This document shows, in pieces, positions 11,469-22,836 of a DNA stretch of 64,000 bases. Both the position numbers and the translations under genes were made by a program. Source of the stretch: Cocos nucifera (Eukaryota; Streptophyta; Magnoliopsida; Arecales; Arecaceae). Under the pieces are notes generated by a model. It was not told the DNA's origin. It did not search any database and saw nothing but the letters and a program-made list of their open reading frames with translations. How positions within the stretch are numbered: the stretch's first letter is position 1; every line of letters starts with the position of its first letter. The stretch spans positions 2,143,089 through 2,207,088 of the forward strand of contig QRFJ01000007.1 of assembly GCA_006176705.1 (NCBI GenBank), in the 5' to 3' direction.

Positions 11469-12105
11469 TGTTGCGGTCAATCCACCTGCTGCGCCCATTG
11501 TCCGAAAAGAGTACCTGCAAAAGAAGTCCACTCAGATCGAAATTATTTTTGGTGGGGATCCTCCGATGCCTAAGTCAGTGGAGGATTGGTGAATAGGAGA
11601 ATTAAAGTGGAATTAGGTAGAGTTTAGCCCAAAATTCTCTTACCAAAGTACTCGGTTTACCCTCTTTTTATAGGTGAATGAAATAGTAACCATCTGTAAT
11701 GGTTAAATATTGTGGGGTCCCATTTATTTCGATATTAAGTGAGCAGTTAATGCTCATTATATGATCGTGAAGTGGCCATTATGCGCTTCTTGCGCTGATA
11801 ATTATAACTCATTATATGATATGTCGGCGATGAACAGTGGTCGGCCATGAACATTGGTCGGCAAATGAATAAAGATCGGTCGATGAACATAGGTTAGCCG
11901 ATGAACAATGATCGGCTGATGAATAGTAGTCGACGGATGAATATAGATCGATGGATGAACATAGATCGGCCAATGATCGGTCGGTGGTTCATCGAGTAAC
12001 CCATCAACTATTCATCATCGATCGTCAGTTGACGAACATCCATCGATGTCCGATAATCTGTTGGCTGGGTTGGTGAGTCGGGCGATAGATTGATAGCCCT
12101 CAATA
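11469..12105 (-). repeat. 5' LTR of the gag-only element
   Basis: This 637-bp LTR, starting TGTTGCGGTC, pairs with 8071-8761. Its 18-bp minisatellite (11829-11984) has about 8.7 units, three fewer than the partner. That difference (54 bp) equals the whole length difference between the LTRs. Confidence 0.88.
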
Positions 12106-12110
12106 GAATA

Positions 12111-14663
12111 TTTCATTTACTCCAAAAGACGGCCAGCTTCGCTTTGAGAACTTATCAACTAGACTGCATGTTTGGAGAAATTAAGATAGGTGAACATGAA
12201 CCATGGGATCGAACAACTTAAGATAAAAAGATCGATCGATCCAGCCACCATTTGTTTCTTCTGTCTTGATTCCTTGTGAGCGATGGGAAAAACAAAGGGT
12301 CCCATTCCTTGATTAATCACTCGCCAGTCATGGCAACTTGTCTGCAATTTGTTATATTTTTGTTTCAACTTTCATGATGAATTGGAGGAAGAAAGGTCTT
12401 CCGCATGGAAGCTGATCACCGAAACCAACAAAATTTGTCGCAGTACATGTTCAAACCAGACTAGTCATTCAACATGCCCAGTGTGGACAAAATACTAAAA
12501 TTATGCGTTTAATTTCTAGCCAACGAAATGTAATAATGTAATGATGTACTCCATGATGTGGCTAGTTATACCTAGGGGAGTTTGTTCGTCTGTCCGATGC
12601 CATGCTGAGGACTTTGGCTTTGAGCTGCACTAAAGTTTTATTTTATCAATCTTTAGAAGACACGCTTAACTAAAACATTTGAATCCATTAATTTATCTGA
12701 AACTTCAAGTCATATCCAGCCAATGCTAGATATAACTAAAGATTATGTAGGATCTGGTCAGAATCAGTAAGATTGACCAATTTGAATCATTTCTCACAGC
12801 CCTTCAAGTAGGTCCTTCATCGATAAGTCATCTACTCCATGACATACAGCACCTAATACTAATTCCCCTTGCCGTGATGTCTCTCTTCCATGAAAAGATC
12901 ACAACTTCTGGCAGCTAGTCAAGATTGCAGTATCTTATGTAACTTAAATCAAAAGTAGTGCATTTGTTTTTAATATGAATGCTCTGCAAAAATCGAGGAA
13001 CATTATGGCTTACAAAATGTATAAACGTAGAATTACATTAGGATAAGATAAGTTCAATTTTTTTGGTGTTCTTAACTAAGAAAGCGACATGAATCTATGG
13101 ATGTAAAAGTCAAGGCAGCACTGCTAAAGTAAGACTCCAAAACAGCAGAGATAAATCTTATCAACCAAATAAACTAGCTTGGCTTGGTTTAGACTTTTGA
13201 TGCATGGATCAACAAAGTGAAACCAATCTTAGAAATCACCCTTATTGTATATTAATTGAGAAGCTAATTAATAAGTCTGTAAATCATCACTCCTGCCTTC
13301 TGAATTTCTAATTAATAGAGTGTTCGAGGATTTCTTTTCCTTCATCATGCATGTTTCAAAAAACCTTTGCAAACAGGCTGTGAGAGATAATTACTTGTTT
13401 TAAAAGGAAGAAGTTGTTTATTAATATAACAACAGTCTATATTTCCACTTCATTTTCAGTTGGCACAATTTGATCAACTGCATGCATGCAACACAATTCA
13501 TCACTATCAGGATTGAACATTATTTCGAATATAATTGTGCTCAACAAGGTCTTCATTAGGTGCTAGCAAAATGACAAGCTCTTGCTTGCAAATCTAGGCT
13601 CATGAAGGTGCAACATCACCATATTATTCTTCTTCATAAATTATATTATATACACAAATTCCATGTAATGCATATTACATAAATCATGATTGTTATCTCG
13701 TACAAAGAAAAGCAGGGAGGGGCGGGCTGGGGGTTTGGAATTAGACTAAAAGAAATTGTTAAAAGTACCCTTCCACAGCATCCTTTCACATGGAACACAA
13801 ATCTAAGCAGCAGAATCATAACTCAGGAATCTCAATTATTACTTCTAAGAATGATCAGTGATTAAGCTAGCAATATTATTATGAGTGAATAAAATAGGGA
13901 TACATATAGACTCTATAAGAATTGACCTCCTCCGAGAAATGAATAGTTTAATTTGAAGGTTCTGCGAAACTGATGCTTTGACATGTTCCACGTCAAGGAA
14001 AGATAAGACCAGCAAAAGATAAATAAATAGATGGATAGATAAATAACAAGTACATATAGACCCGTTATATTATTGATATTTAAATAAGATGACAAACCAA
14101 GTGGCAAATATAAAGGTAACATGGAAGAGGGAATCCTGGGGAGCTTTGAAAACGTCTGATGGCTACGTTTCCATTCTTTACTAAGCTTTGAACTGGCCAT
14201 TCAACTACCCATGCAAGTTTCGTGACCTCTGAGCGGTAGCCAGAGGGAAAAACGGTCCTGCTGACAATAGCATCACTCACGTACATTTCATTGCCAGGGC
14301 CCAGAAGACCAAGATGCAGACAAGGTCTCAAATGATGAAACATTAAACATTGTAGAAGTTAACAATAGTCATTAATTATAGAGAATTAAAATGGTAACGC
14401 CAATAACAAGAGTTAGATGTCAAGCTCTTAGGACTTCATCTAAAATCCAATCCTTTCCCTTCATTTACATCAAGGTTTCCAGCATACCACCCCAACCCAA
14501 CATTCAAAAATACAAAAGAAAACAAAGTAAAGCATTTGAGTTTAGAACTACTACAACCGAATTGATTCCATTAATCTTGTGATCTCTCTAACTGGCTTCC
14601 ACTATGCTATGGCTTGACTATGAGTATGTGATCCTGATACAACTCTTGTGGCTTGGTCTAGTC
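12111..14663. other. Intergenic spacer downstream of the MYB gene
   Basis: No gene is supported. An 87-codon frame at 14080-14343 (minus) has no recognised motif. A G-rich tract with quadruplex potential is at 13715-13733. AT-rich sequence dominates 13200-13700. Confidence 0.5.
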
Positions 14664-15817
14664 TCACATGCTGTTTAAGTTTGAATAGTAGTATGGGGAC
14701 ACCACTCCCATCCCCTCCTGGAAGCCATAGCCACCGAAACAGTCACCAAAAAGGAAGGCGTCATCGGCACCAACTCCATTGGTGGACCAATTAATGCAGC
14801 CATTGCCACTGTTGCTGTCGACCGTGATAGACGATGAGGTTGCCGAGATGTCTTCCGGTGGTGATATGCTTGCGGTCCCACTGAAATCAAGCTGCTGCAT
14901 CAAGCCCGTCATGGAGAACTGCGTGATCTCCGAGTACAACTTCTGAGAGTCGTAAGTGAAGCCATAGTCTGTGTCGAGGCTGTTTGAGAAGTCAGCGCCA
15001 CCGCCATCGTCCTCAATCTTGATGGTCGGGAGGACAGGAGGTTGGGGTGGCGGTGTTGAGGTGGAGGTGATGCTGCCGGCCATCATCTTCTTCTTGAGCT
15101 TGGTGTTCCAATAATTCTTGACATCATTGTCGGTTCTTCCCGGCAGGTGGGAAGCAATAACAGACCACCTATTGCAATATAACCCCACAAAAATTTTAGC
15201 AATGAATCAAATTGTTTGAAGTAAAAGGTTGGATTACATATATATTGGAGAGGATGTAATACCTGCTTCCAATTTTGTTGTAGAAAGTGCAAATCACGTT
15301 GTCTTCTTCCTCCGTGAAGCCGCCGTGCTTGATGTCAGGCCGGAGGTAATTGAGCCATCGGAGGCGGCAGCTCTTGCCGCAACGTTTGAGACCTGAAATA
15401 AGGGGATTAAGTGGAGTCAGTTTTGAAAGAAGGTTAGGAGACAGCTATTTTGGTAAAAAATCCTCAAACAAGTTTGCTTATAAATTTTGGATAAAATTAA
15501 TAAACATAAAAGAGGGAATGAAACCTAATTTTTTGTGAAATGTGAAGCAGGAACAAGAAGAATTTGTTGATGGCAAGGCAAACATACCGGCATGACAAAA
15601 AGAGAATACTTCATGGCTATGAACATAAAAATGAATAAAAGAGAAGATTAAAAGACTTAGAAACACGTAAGAAAAAAAGACCTGCTTTCTGGGGCAAAGC
15701 AATCCAGTTCCCACCAGTCCCATACTTCTCAACATAGTTTCTAAGGACTGCATCTTCCTCTGGAGACCATGGCCCTCTCTTCACATTAGCCTTGTCACAG
15801 CACGGTGCCCTTCCCAT
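14664..15817 (-). CDS. R2R3-MYB transcription factor, RAX/MYB36 type (subgroup 14)
   Basis: A nuclear DNA-binding regulator. Three coding exons on the minus strand, 15817-15682 (136 bp), 15392-15263 (130 bp) and 15168-14664 (505 bp), join in frame to 256 aa. Exon 2 at 130 bp and both splice phases are the standard R2R3-MYB pattern. R2 spans about residues 14-62 (W17, W38, W58). R3 spans about 67-113, with F71 in place of the first Trp as usual for plants, then W90 and W109. The start MGRAPCCDKANVKRGPWSPE, GTGGNWIALPQKAG and ASHLPGRTDNDVKNYWNTKL are characteristic of the RAX1-3/MYB36/68/84/87 clade, whose members control axillary meristem formation and, for MYB36, Casparian strip differentiation. 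Which of these roles applies cannot be told from sequence. The C-terminal half is Ser/Thr/Pro- and Gly-rich and ends PYYYSNLNSM. The bHLH-interaction signature of R3 is not seen. Confidence 0.95.
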
Positions 15818-15937
15818 CCTCTCAAAGCCAAATAAAACAAAAAAACGCACTCCAAGAGAAGATGGAAAAAAAGAACGGGAGACACAGACTATGTGAAGAA
15901 TAAATAAAGACAACTGGGGTTTGGTGTGGCTCACTGG

Positions 15938-15946
15938 CTTTTATAG
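15938..15946 (-). promoter_or_regulatory. TATA box of the MYB gene
   Basis: The minus strand reads CTATAAAAG about 120 bp upstream of the MYB start codon (15817). A transcript starting some 30 bp downstream would have a leader of roughly 90 nt. Confidence 0.65.
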
Positions 15947-15959
15947 AGCTCAGATGCAA

Positions 15960-18600
15960 CGCTTGACCGCGTACGACCTTCTAGCCCATTGCTATTCGCT
16001 TGTTAGTATTTATATTTAAGGGAAAGGTCCAATTTGGCTTTCTTCTTCCTCCGTGCCCCTCCTTTCTCTATCGGCTAGTTTTCTTGCTACACCAGTGATG
16101 GACAAGAGAACCCGGTCAACTCGATTCTGGAACATCGGATGGATGCAGTACACTGTAATCATATCAGTGTCTAACGACGTAGATGATCCCACATAAGACT
16201 TACCAGTCTTAACCGATAACTGGACGGCTGTGATCGAGGTGGGCTACCCGCCATCCGATATTTAAGCACTCTGGTAATTGCCTCGACATTCGTGAGATGG
16301 TTCATATGAGGACCGTGGCAATATTTAGTTTCAGCATTTTTTGTGATCGGAACCTTTCCGAAGAGATCCTAGATTAGGAAATTACAAATGCTGTTTATTA
16401 TATGTCGGTGCAGATTAAACACTTTATAATGTGGATCCTCCTTCTAGTCCTCGATTCCAGTAGAAGCTTCAAAATTTAGGCTTAGTGGTTAAAGCGTCAC
16501 GGTTTAGAGTCAATCTCTGGTAGAAAATGTCATTATTTTGAATCCGTCTGCTTCATGAATAAAACCGAGTAAAAGGGTGCAGCATTTGCTTTCAATTAAC
16601 CAAGAGTGGATATTTGGACATTTTCTTTTGGATGAAGCGTGCAAGTGTGAACAAAGGATAGTAGCAGAGACATAGGAGATGATGTAGAAGCCGAAATAAT
16701 ATTCCAGACACTTGAAACTATGACAAACTGGAATATTTCTTCCCTACGCGTTGGTGTTGGTGATGTGGGAGGAAGAGATTTCCTTCTTACCTGGTTCTCA
16801 AAGAAAAAAGAGGTTAGAAAGTGATCCATGGCAAACGTTGTAGTATAGCGCTGTTGTCGATGTTACTGCAAAGACTAGGTGATAAATCCATGACCAGTAA
16901 AATAAATCAATATTAAGGCTGCACACGGGGGTGAAACGAAGATAACAAGAAATGGAATGTGTTGAGATTTAAGAAGATTGTGTCATCAAAAAGGAAATAT
17001 TGACTTGGTATATCTAACCCTTTTTTTTTTTTTAATGTCTGAAATGAGTTATGGTCCTAGAGATAATAATCAGACAATAATTTTATTTATTCATAGGCTT
17101 CATCGGGGCATCGTAGATATGCTACCTAAGATAGTTTCATTAGATTTGGTCAACCTAGATGCTGCCATTGTAATATTATGCTACCTCACAGCCAGAGCTT
17201 GACATGCCTTAGTATATTAGTTCTACCGAGCCCACCAACGCAGAGAATTTGCCCCTCATTAGGAGATCCTGGTGTTAGAGTAAACCTATTTAGGTGCATT
17301 ATGATGTTAAGCTGGCAGCTAGCTACTTGATCCCAAGTTAATTTATTCTAACATATTGATCCCCTGGGCAGCTACTTAATGGCTAAGAAATAAGAAACTG
17401 TCTTGTTAGGTCTCAAGTCGTTATAGAGAGATTTAATATTAACCATCTTTTCATGATCCTAGATGTTTAGGGTGGAGCATTATAAATTTTAAGATGAGAT
17501 ATCACAAAAGAAAAGAAAAGAAATTAGAGTATGGCAGAGGAATCTGACTTCAATTTTTATCATTTTGAAGGGGAAAAACAAAAGGCTTCTTATTTTTATT
17601 TATAAGAATCAAATAAAAGCCTTCGAAATATTTTTGAGTTTGGTCGATTTATATCTAATTCAATCTTTTGATTCCAGTACTAGACTTGCATCTGGAGTGG
17701 GAAAAAGAAGAAGACTTGCTGCTGCATTTGTTATGTCTATCTTCATTGACTTGGGCATTGTTTGGCATCCAAAAGGTGGATGCGTGGTCCAGCAAGAAGA
17801 AGCATCCATCTTCACCAACCTTCCAAGCCTTAATTTGCACGCAAAAATTTTTTCTTGGTATCTAGTAAAAAATCCCAAGGTCCCAACCATCAGCCTGGGA
17901 CCATAGATTGACTGTTAATCTAGTGGCGACCCGGCAAGCTCTTTGAGCTTTAATCATATCCATCATTTTGGTTACTTTATTTCATTCAAAAAAGGAGGAA
18001 TACATTATGTAAAACAAACATGTGGATAGACTGATTAATTAAAGTATACATGTCAATGCCGTGCCTACCAAGTTCACATCAGTAAAGTCAGTTGAGGTTG
18101 GACGCTTGCATCTTATCTCTATCAATACGTGTTTATTATCTCGATAAATCAAGTAGACGAAGGTAACCTCTACCTCTTTTCTCAAAAGGAGGAGCAAGCA
18201 TGCATATGCCATCCTCTTTTCTCAAAAGAAGAAGCAAGCATGCACGACAATTGATTGGAAGGTCAAACAATGTATGAGATAACTCTCAAAATTTGCTCCA
18301 CCAAGCCTTCACGTATCCGTTACATTAGTTAAACAGAGAGAGATAAAGAAATACAGGAGCATGCAATAGAAATCGGCCAGCTAGAGACTTTGATCAAGAG
18401 CATTTTGACCACGTGACAAAGATCTAATGTAAATTAGTTTAATGTAGACCTAAGCTACGTAAAATCCATCATTTTTTGTTAGAGGTCAAGCAAGATGCTC
18501 TTGAAATTTGCTCCACCAAACTTTGACATATCCATCACATGAATGATGGGAACTACTCTTTTTTTTTAAAAAAATGTAAATGAAGAAATTAAGCATGCAT
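15960..18600. other. Intergenic spacer upstream of the MYB gene
   Basis: Nothing beyond possible distal promoter sequence of the MYB gene was recognised. Overlapping open frames on both strands at 17565-17906 lack motifs. A short direct repeat (CATCCTCTTTTCTCAAAAG and variants) occurs around 18174-18230. Confidence 0.45.
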
Positions 18601-18890
18601 TTGGCTCGTGAATGGAATTAGAATAGGATTAGATTGAAATAGGAATTGAAATGACCATATCCTCTCGCTTCGGAACCGAAATCAAAATCGAAAATGGAAT
18701 GAAATTTTATTACTAAAAGGGAGTAGCTAGGGATTATCTTTAGGGGGATTAGGGTATTTCTATTCTCCCTTAGAATCGGAATAGAAATGAAACTCTCTCC
18801 ATCCAAATAGATGGACTGGAAATCACTTATTCCCACTTTCATTTCAAAGTCCAACTCTCTCCAAAACATGCCACAAGGCACTTCTCCCTA
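18601..18890. repeat. Possible MITE-like GGAAT-rich repeat
   Basis: The left side (TTTGGCTCGTGAATGGAATT) and the GGAATNGGAAT-rich body recall the GTTTGGTTCGTGGAATGGAAT family of short plant repeats. No target duplication was found, so class and borders are tentative. Confidence 0.3.
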
Positions 18891-18977
18891 ATTTATTAGG
18901 TTAATGGGATACATATACAAAGGCATGTTGAGTCCATGATTGATATGGTGGGGTCGTGTCTCCTTTTGCTCATGCTG

Positions 18978-20000
18978 TGGGAGAAGGAGAATCTTTAGTC
19001 CTATATCGATTATGAGTCATGGATACTCTTGCTTATAAGGAGATGGAACCTTCTCTCTCCCATGAGATACCTTTTCTAGCAAGAAAATTGTATGACCCGA
19101 CAGCCAAAAGCGGGGCTAAAAGAGATAATACCTCATGCAGTGGCCAGTGAAGACGAACCCATCCCCTTTTGTAAGGTTCGGGGGCACTTGGGGCACGATC
19201 CGATGGGGAATGGCATGCCAAGTGGGGGGACCCGCTTCTAATAATAAAAGTCTCTCTTGACTAGGAGGCTACTGTTATAAGAGGCGGAAAATCTTTAGTC
19301 CCACATCAATTGTGAGTCAAGGGATACTCCCTTTATAAGGAGATGGAACCTTCTCTCCCTCACGGATCGTCTTTTTTAGGAATAAAGCTGTACGTCCCAA
19401 CAGCAAAAAGTAGAGTCAAAGCAGACAATACCTCATGCAGTGGCGAGAGGAATCGAATCCATCCCCCTTTGTAAAGTTCGGAATCCCCTGAGCCATGATC
19501 CAATGGAGAATAGTGTACTAAAAAAGGGGGACCCACTCCTAACAACAAGAGTCTCCCTTGACTGGGAGCCAACTATTGTGAGAGGTGGGGATCCTTTAAT
19601 CCCACATCGATTGTAAGTCAAATGATACTCTTGCTTATAAGGGGATGGAACCTTCTCTCCCCCCATAAGGCATCTTTTCTAAGGACAAAGCCATGGAGCC
19701 TGAGCCCTAAAAATGGAGCCAAAGCAAAGAATATCTCATGCAGTGGCGAGTGGAGTTGAACCCATCCCCCTCTATAAGGTTCGGGAGCCCTTGGGCCGCA
19801 ATCCAATGGGGAATATGGCATGCCATAAAGGAGGGACAAACTTCCAACAACAAGAGTCTTCCTTGACTGGAGGGGGGGCTATTGTTGTGGGAGGCAGGGA
19901 ACCTTTAATCCTACATCGATTGTGAGTCAAGAGATACTCTCCCTTGTAAGAGGATGGAACCTTCTCTCTTCCATGAGATGCCTTTGCTTGTCACTGTATG
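18978..20000 (+). repeat. Tandem ~300-bp repeats, three units with USE-like and TATA-like motifs
   Basis: Four direct units repeat at 300, 301 and 309 bp, judged from the motif positions 18998, 19298, 19599 and 19908; the fourth unit is truncated. Each unit begins with a motif like the plant snRNA upstream sequence element RTCCCACATCG: ATCCCACATCG at 19599 is perfect, GTCCCACATCA at 19298 has one change. In the first three units a TTATAA box follows 24-25 nt later (19033, 19333, 19635); in the fourth it is degraded. The rest of each unit shares blocks such as GGATGGAACCTTCTCTC and ATACCTCATGCAGTGGC. A GTCCCACATCG word also occurs near the ends of some plant LTR and TRIM elements, so the units could instead be tandem TRIM-like LTRs. 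No coding sequence. Confidence 0.75.
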
Positions 20001-20009
20001 AGGTGTTGT

Positions 20010-20410
20010 CCGCTTTGGCCCCACTTTTGGCTATCAGGCCGTACGATTTTGTCTCTAAAAAAAATGCCTCATGAAGGACAGAATGTTTCATCCCCTTATA
20101 AGTGAGAATATCACTTAACTCAAAATCAATATAGAACTAAAGATTTTCTACCTCTCACAATAGTAGCCCCCTGGTCAAGAAATACTCTTATTGTTAGGAG
20201 TGGATCCCCCCCTTCCTGGTGTACTATTTTCCATCGGATTGCGGCCCAGGGGCTCCCAAACCTTATAAAGGGGGATGGGTTGGACTTCACTCGCCACTAC
20301 ATGAGGTATTGTTTACTTTGGCCCAACTTGTATGTCATACTGCATGGCTTTATCCCTAGAAAAGGTGTCTTATAGGAGAAAGAAGATTCCATCCTCTTAA
20401 CAAGTCACAA
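20010..20410 (-). repeat. Inverted copy of the 300-bp repeat
   Basis: About 1.3 units of the repeat at 18978-20000 occur here in reverse orientation. Shared blocks read in reverse complement include the GTGAGAGGTAGAAAATCTTT boundary and the ACCTCATGTAGTGGCGAGT block. Its TATA-like CTTATAAGGGG is at about 20092-20102, and its USE-like word is degenerate. Together with the direct units it makes a long inverted repeat. Confidence 0.72.
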
Positions 20411-20609
20411 GAGCTTACAGAGGATCAATGAGGGTGGAAACTACTCTATTTCAAGCCGTTTTGCAGTATACAAATGGTTCATGGCCTAAGACTATATTTT
20501 TCTAAATCAATTATGAATTAAAGAGGCTAGGACCTTTCAGCAAGCCAGTTTATTTGGTTTGATTATCTTCATAAAAGCTTCATTGATAGTAATTGTACTA
20601 CATAAGAAA

Positions 20610-21560
20610 CCCTTTTTTTTTTAAAAAAAAAGGTGATTCATTCAAATAATTCTTGTTTGAATTCAACCAAAGGAACCAAAAAAAAGATCAGAGTTGCCTA
20701 AGAATGACCCTCGCATTGGTCTAAAAAGCTTCTTCAATATGCTTGGCTACAAAGGCTGTCATCCAGTTGATTGCAGTGTTTGCCTCGCAGAAGACATGCC
20801 TAATAACCAATGCAATGCATCCCTCCAACAAAATCAAGACGTCATATAGAAGAAGATGAGTGGCTCAACTATGGCTACAATTCTAAATCCAGGACATCAC
20901 TGTGGTAGAGTCACCCTCCATAACAAGCTAATCATCTCAAATATCCACCTAACACACATCATCCCCGCTCAGACTATGCGAAGTTTCACCCTAAAAATTG
21001 TAGGCTTTAATAAGTGACTCCCTCTAGCTTTCATAAACCTGAATTTAAGCCCATAGATCACAAAACCAACCCCATCATGCCTGCCTCTAACATTTCCATC
21101 GAAGTTGACCTTTATATACAATGGAGGATGGGACCCCTAGGAAATGAATACTTGATGGACCGTTGCATAAGTAAAATAGGAGCTCCATGTCTTCGAAGAC
21201 CTAAATGTCATATCGGTCATCTACCATGGCCAAGGCTCTCTCAAAAATAAACCTTATGGAAGATCACCTGGATTCAAACACTAGATTATTCTTAACCAGC
21301 TAAATATGAAGGGTCATATAGGCCACATGGATGTCTGTCGCTTTAGGAATGTCACTTCTAATGCTATGCTGCAAGAACTCGAGAAAAATCTAGATGGAGT
21401 CCTCCACTTGAGTGATTTAAAGTGCATCCCCACCAAAGATCAAATAGATCTCCTCCTCAAAATCGTAGTAAGAGCACACCAGATGAATGTCCATGCCTCG
21501 AGCATGCAGAAAAGATATGGTCAGGAGTCGACCCCAAGCCACCTTCCAGAAAAATCATAA
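20610..21560 (-). pseudogene. Second LINE remnant (zf-RVT end and RNase H)
   Basis: On the minus strand, 21130-20700 reads, with interruptions, LYIKVNFDGNVRGRHDGVGF, then LVMEGDSTTVMSWI, then ATHLLLYDVLILLEGCIALV and RHVFCEANTAINWMTAFVAK. These are the opening strand, EGDS, Asp and REANxxADWM blocks of the RVT_3-type RNase H used by plant LINEs. Sequence above 21130 is compatible with the zf-RVT stretch that precedes it. A T run at 20611-20620 could be the poly-A end of the copy. Stops show that it is dead. Confidence 0.72.
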
Positions 21561-22690
21561 GAGACATTCATCTTATATAATTTTTGATTGAGTCTTGTTG
21601 TAATGAATATTTGAAGTGCAAACTCCCAACATCAAGAATGTATCTATTAAACTATATTAAAAAAGAAATTATAATGTGGCATATGTATCATTTCAAATTG
21701 GATTATAATCTAGTTCGGGATCCCACCAAAAATCTAATTGGAATGCAAAATCAAGCAATTTGGAGTATAGATACTGAAAAATGCGATTTCCATATCAATA
21801 AGCGTTTCTAGAAATCGATATAGAATATATTTGTGTGAAACATATAATTTGAGTTTTCCCATCTCCATCAATAGACCACTTGATGAAAGGATCCTAGTTT
21901 TAGTGAAATATACAATTTGAAAATATATGAAGAGATCCTGGTTCTTTCTTTTTACTTTCTTTCCTACTTTTAGAATCATCGAGTCCTACAATTAACCAGA
22001 GATAAGGGTGAGAGAGATTCAACAAATACATTATATTAAAAAAAATATAGGATTTATTTGAGTCTTATAAATTTTATCCATGAAGAAAACATTATTTGAT
22101 TCATAATTAAATTTTTCTATATAATAATCATCAATATAAATAAATTTTTAATATTTTAAATTATTTTTTCTACATTCAAACTCCACGTCCAATAAGATAT
22201 TTTTAATGCTTCAAATTTATTTTTCTCCATCCTAACATATTTTTCTCTAACAAAATTATTTGATCCTTATCTCTATTTTTTTCTCCAATAAGGCGATAAC
22301 TGCATCCTATACCTCACATTTTATTTTTAATTTTATTTAATATTATTTATTTATTTTTGAATTACGGTATTTATACAGCAGTACGAAAAAAAACAAAAAA
22401 ACAAAAAGCTTCTTTAAGTAAAAAATTATCTATTTAAAAACAGTCGACCAATATTTCATGAAACGGTATTCTATTTGGTGCTATCATAAACTAAGCAATG
22501 ATGTGTTAAGTCAGGTAAATGAATTCCTCGTGAACCATGATCAAGTTCATGTTTAAACAATTTATTATTATTATTTATGTATTTGTATATTTTATATGTA
22601 ATATTATATTAGTCGGTTCCCATTTATTTTTCCAGACCATCGTTTCCCAAATCCCTCTAATGTACAGTTTGCCGCGTCAGACGATCGGGA
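21561..22690. other. AT-rich spacer upstream of MND1
   Basis: No gene was recognised. The part nearest 22690 probably includes the MND1 promoter, but no clear TATA box could be assigned. Confidence 0.4.
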
Positions 22691-22836
22691 GTGGAATTAA
22701 AAAAAAAACAAAAGAATCCGCTTCAAAGCCGAACGTTCTGGAACTCCTGCCAACATCATCGCCTCCACCGCCTTTGCTCTTTTCGCAGGGATTCCCCTCT
22801 CGTTGCTCGTGTGACTCCCAGGCCCCAGCCATTCCA

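Larger units (their letters stand above)
8071..12105 (-). mobile_element. Gag-only LTR retrotransposon (TR-GAG/LARD-like), minus strand
   Basis: A 4,035-bp element is bounded by two direct LTRs (8071-8761 and 11469-12105) and by the 5-bp duplication GAATA (8066-8070 and 12106-12110). Orientation is minus: gag remnants read downward from 11307, and a purine-rich tract (AAAGTGGGGGG on the minus strand, from about 8772) abuts the LTR at 8761, as expected for a polypurine tract beside the 3' LTR. The interior of about 2.7 kb encodes only gag. No protease, RT, RNase H or integrase motif was seen, so the element is non-autonomous. Between gag and the 3' LTR lies a 94-bp tandem array. The LTRs begin TG (TA in the 8071 copy) and both end in CAATA. 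No confident tRNA primer-site match was found. Confidence 0.85.

Noticed and set aside
14080..14343. 87-codon minus-strand frame downstream of the MYB gene
   Set aside because: No recognised motif, no paired exon with good splice sites, and length compatible with chance.
17565..17906. Four overlapping open frames on both strands
   Set aside because: Overlap on both strands without motif or splice support suggests chance.
18978..20410. CRISPR-like array
   Set aside because: Units are 300 bp with no short direct repeat and unique spacer pattern, and the window is eukaryotic.
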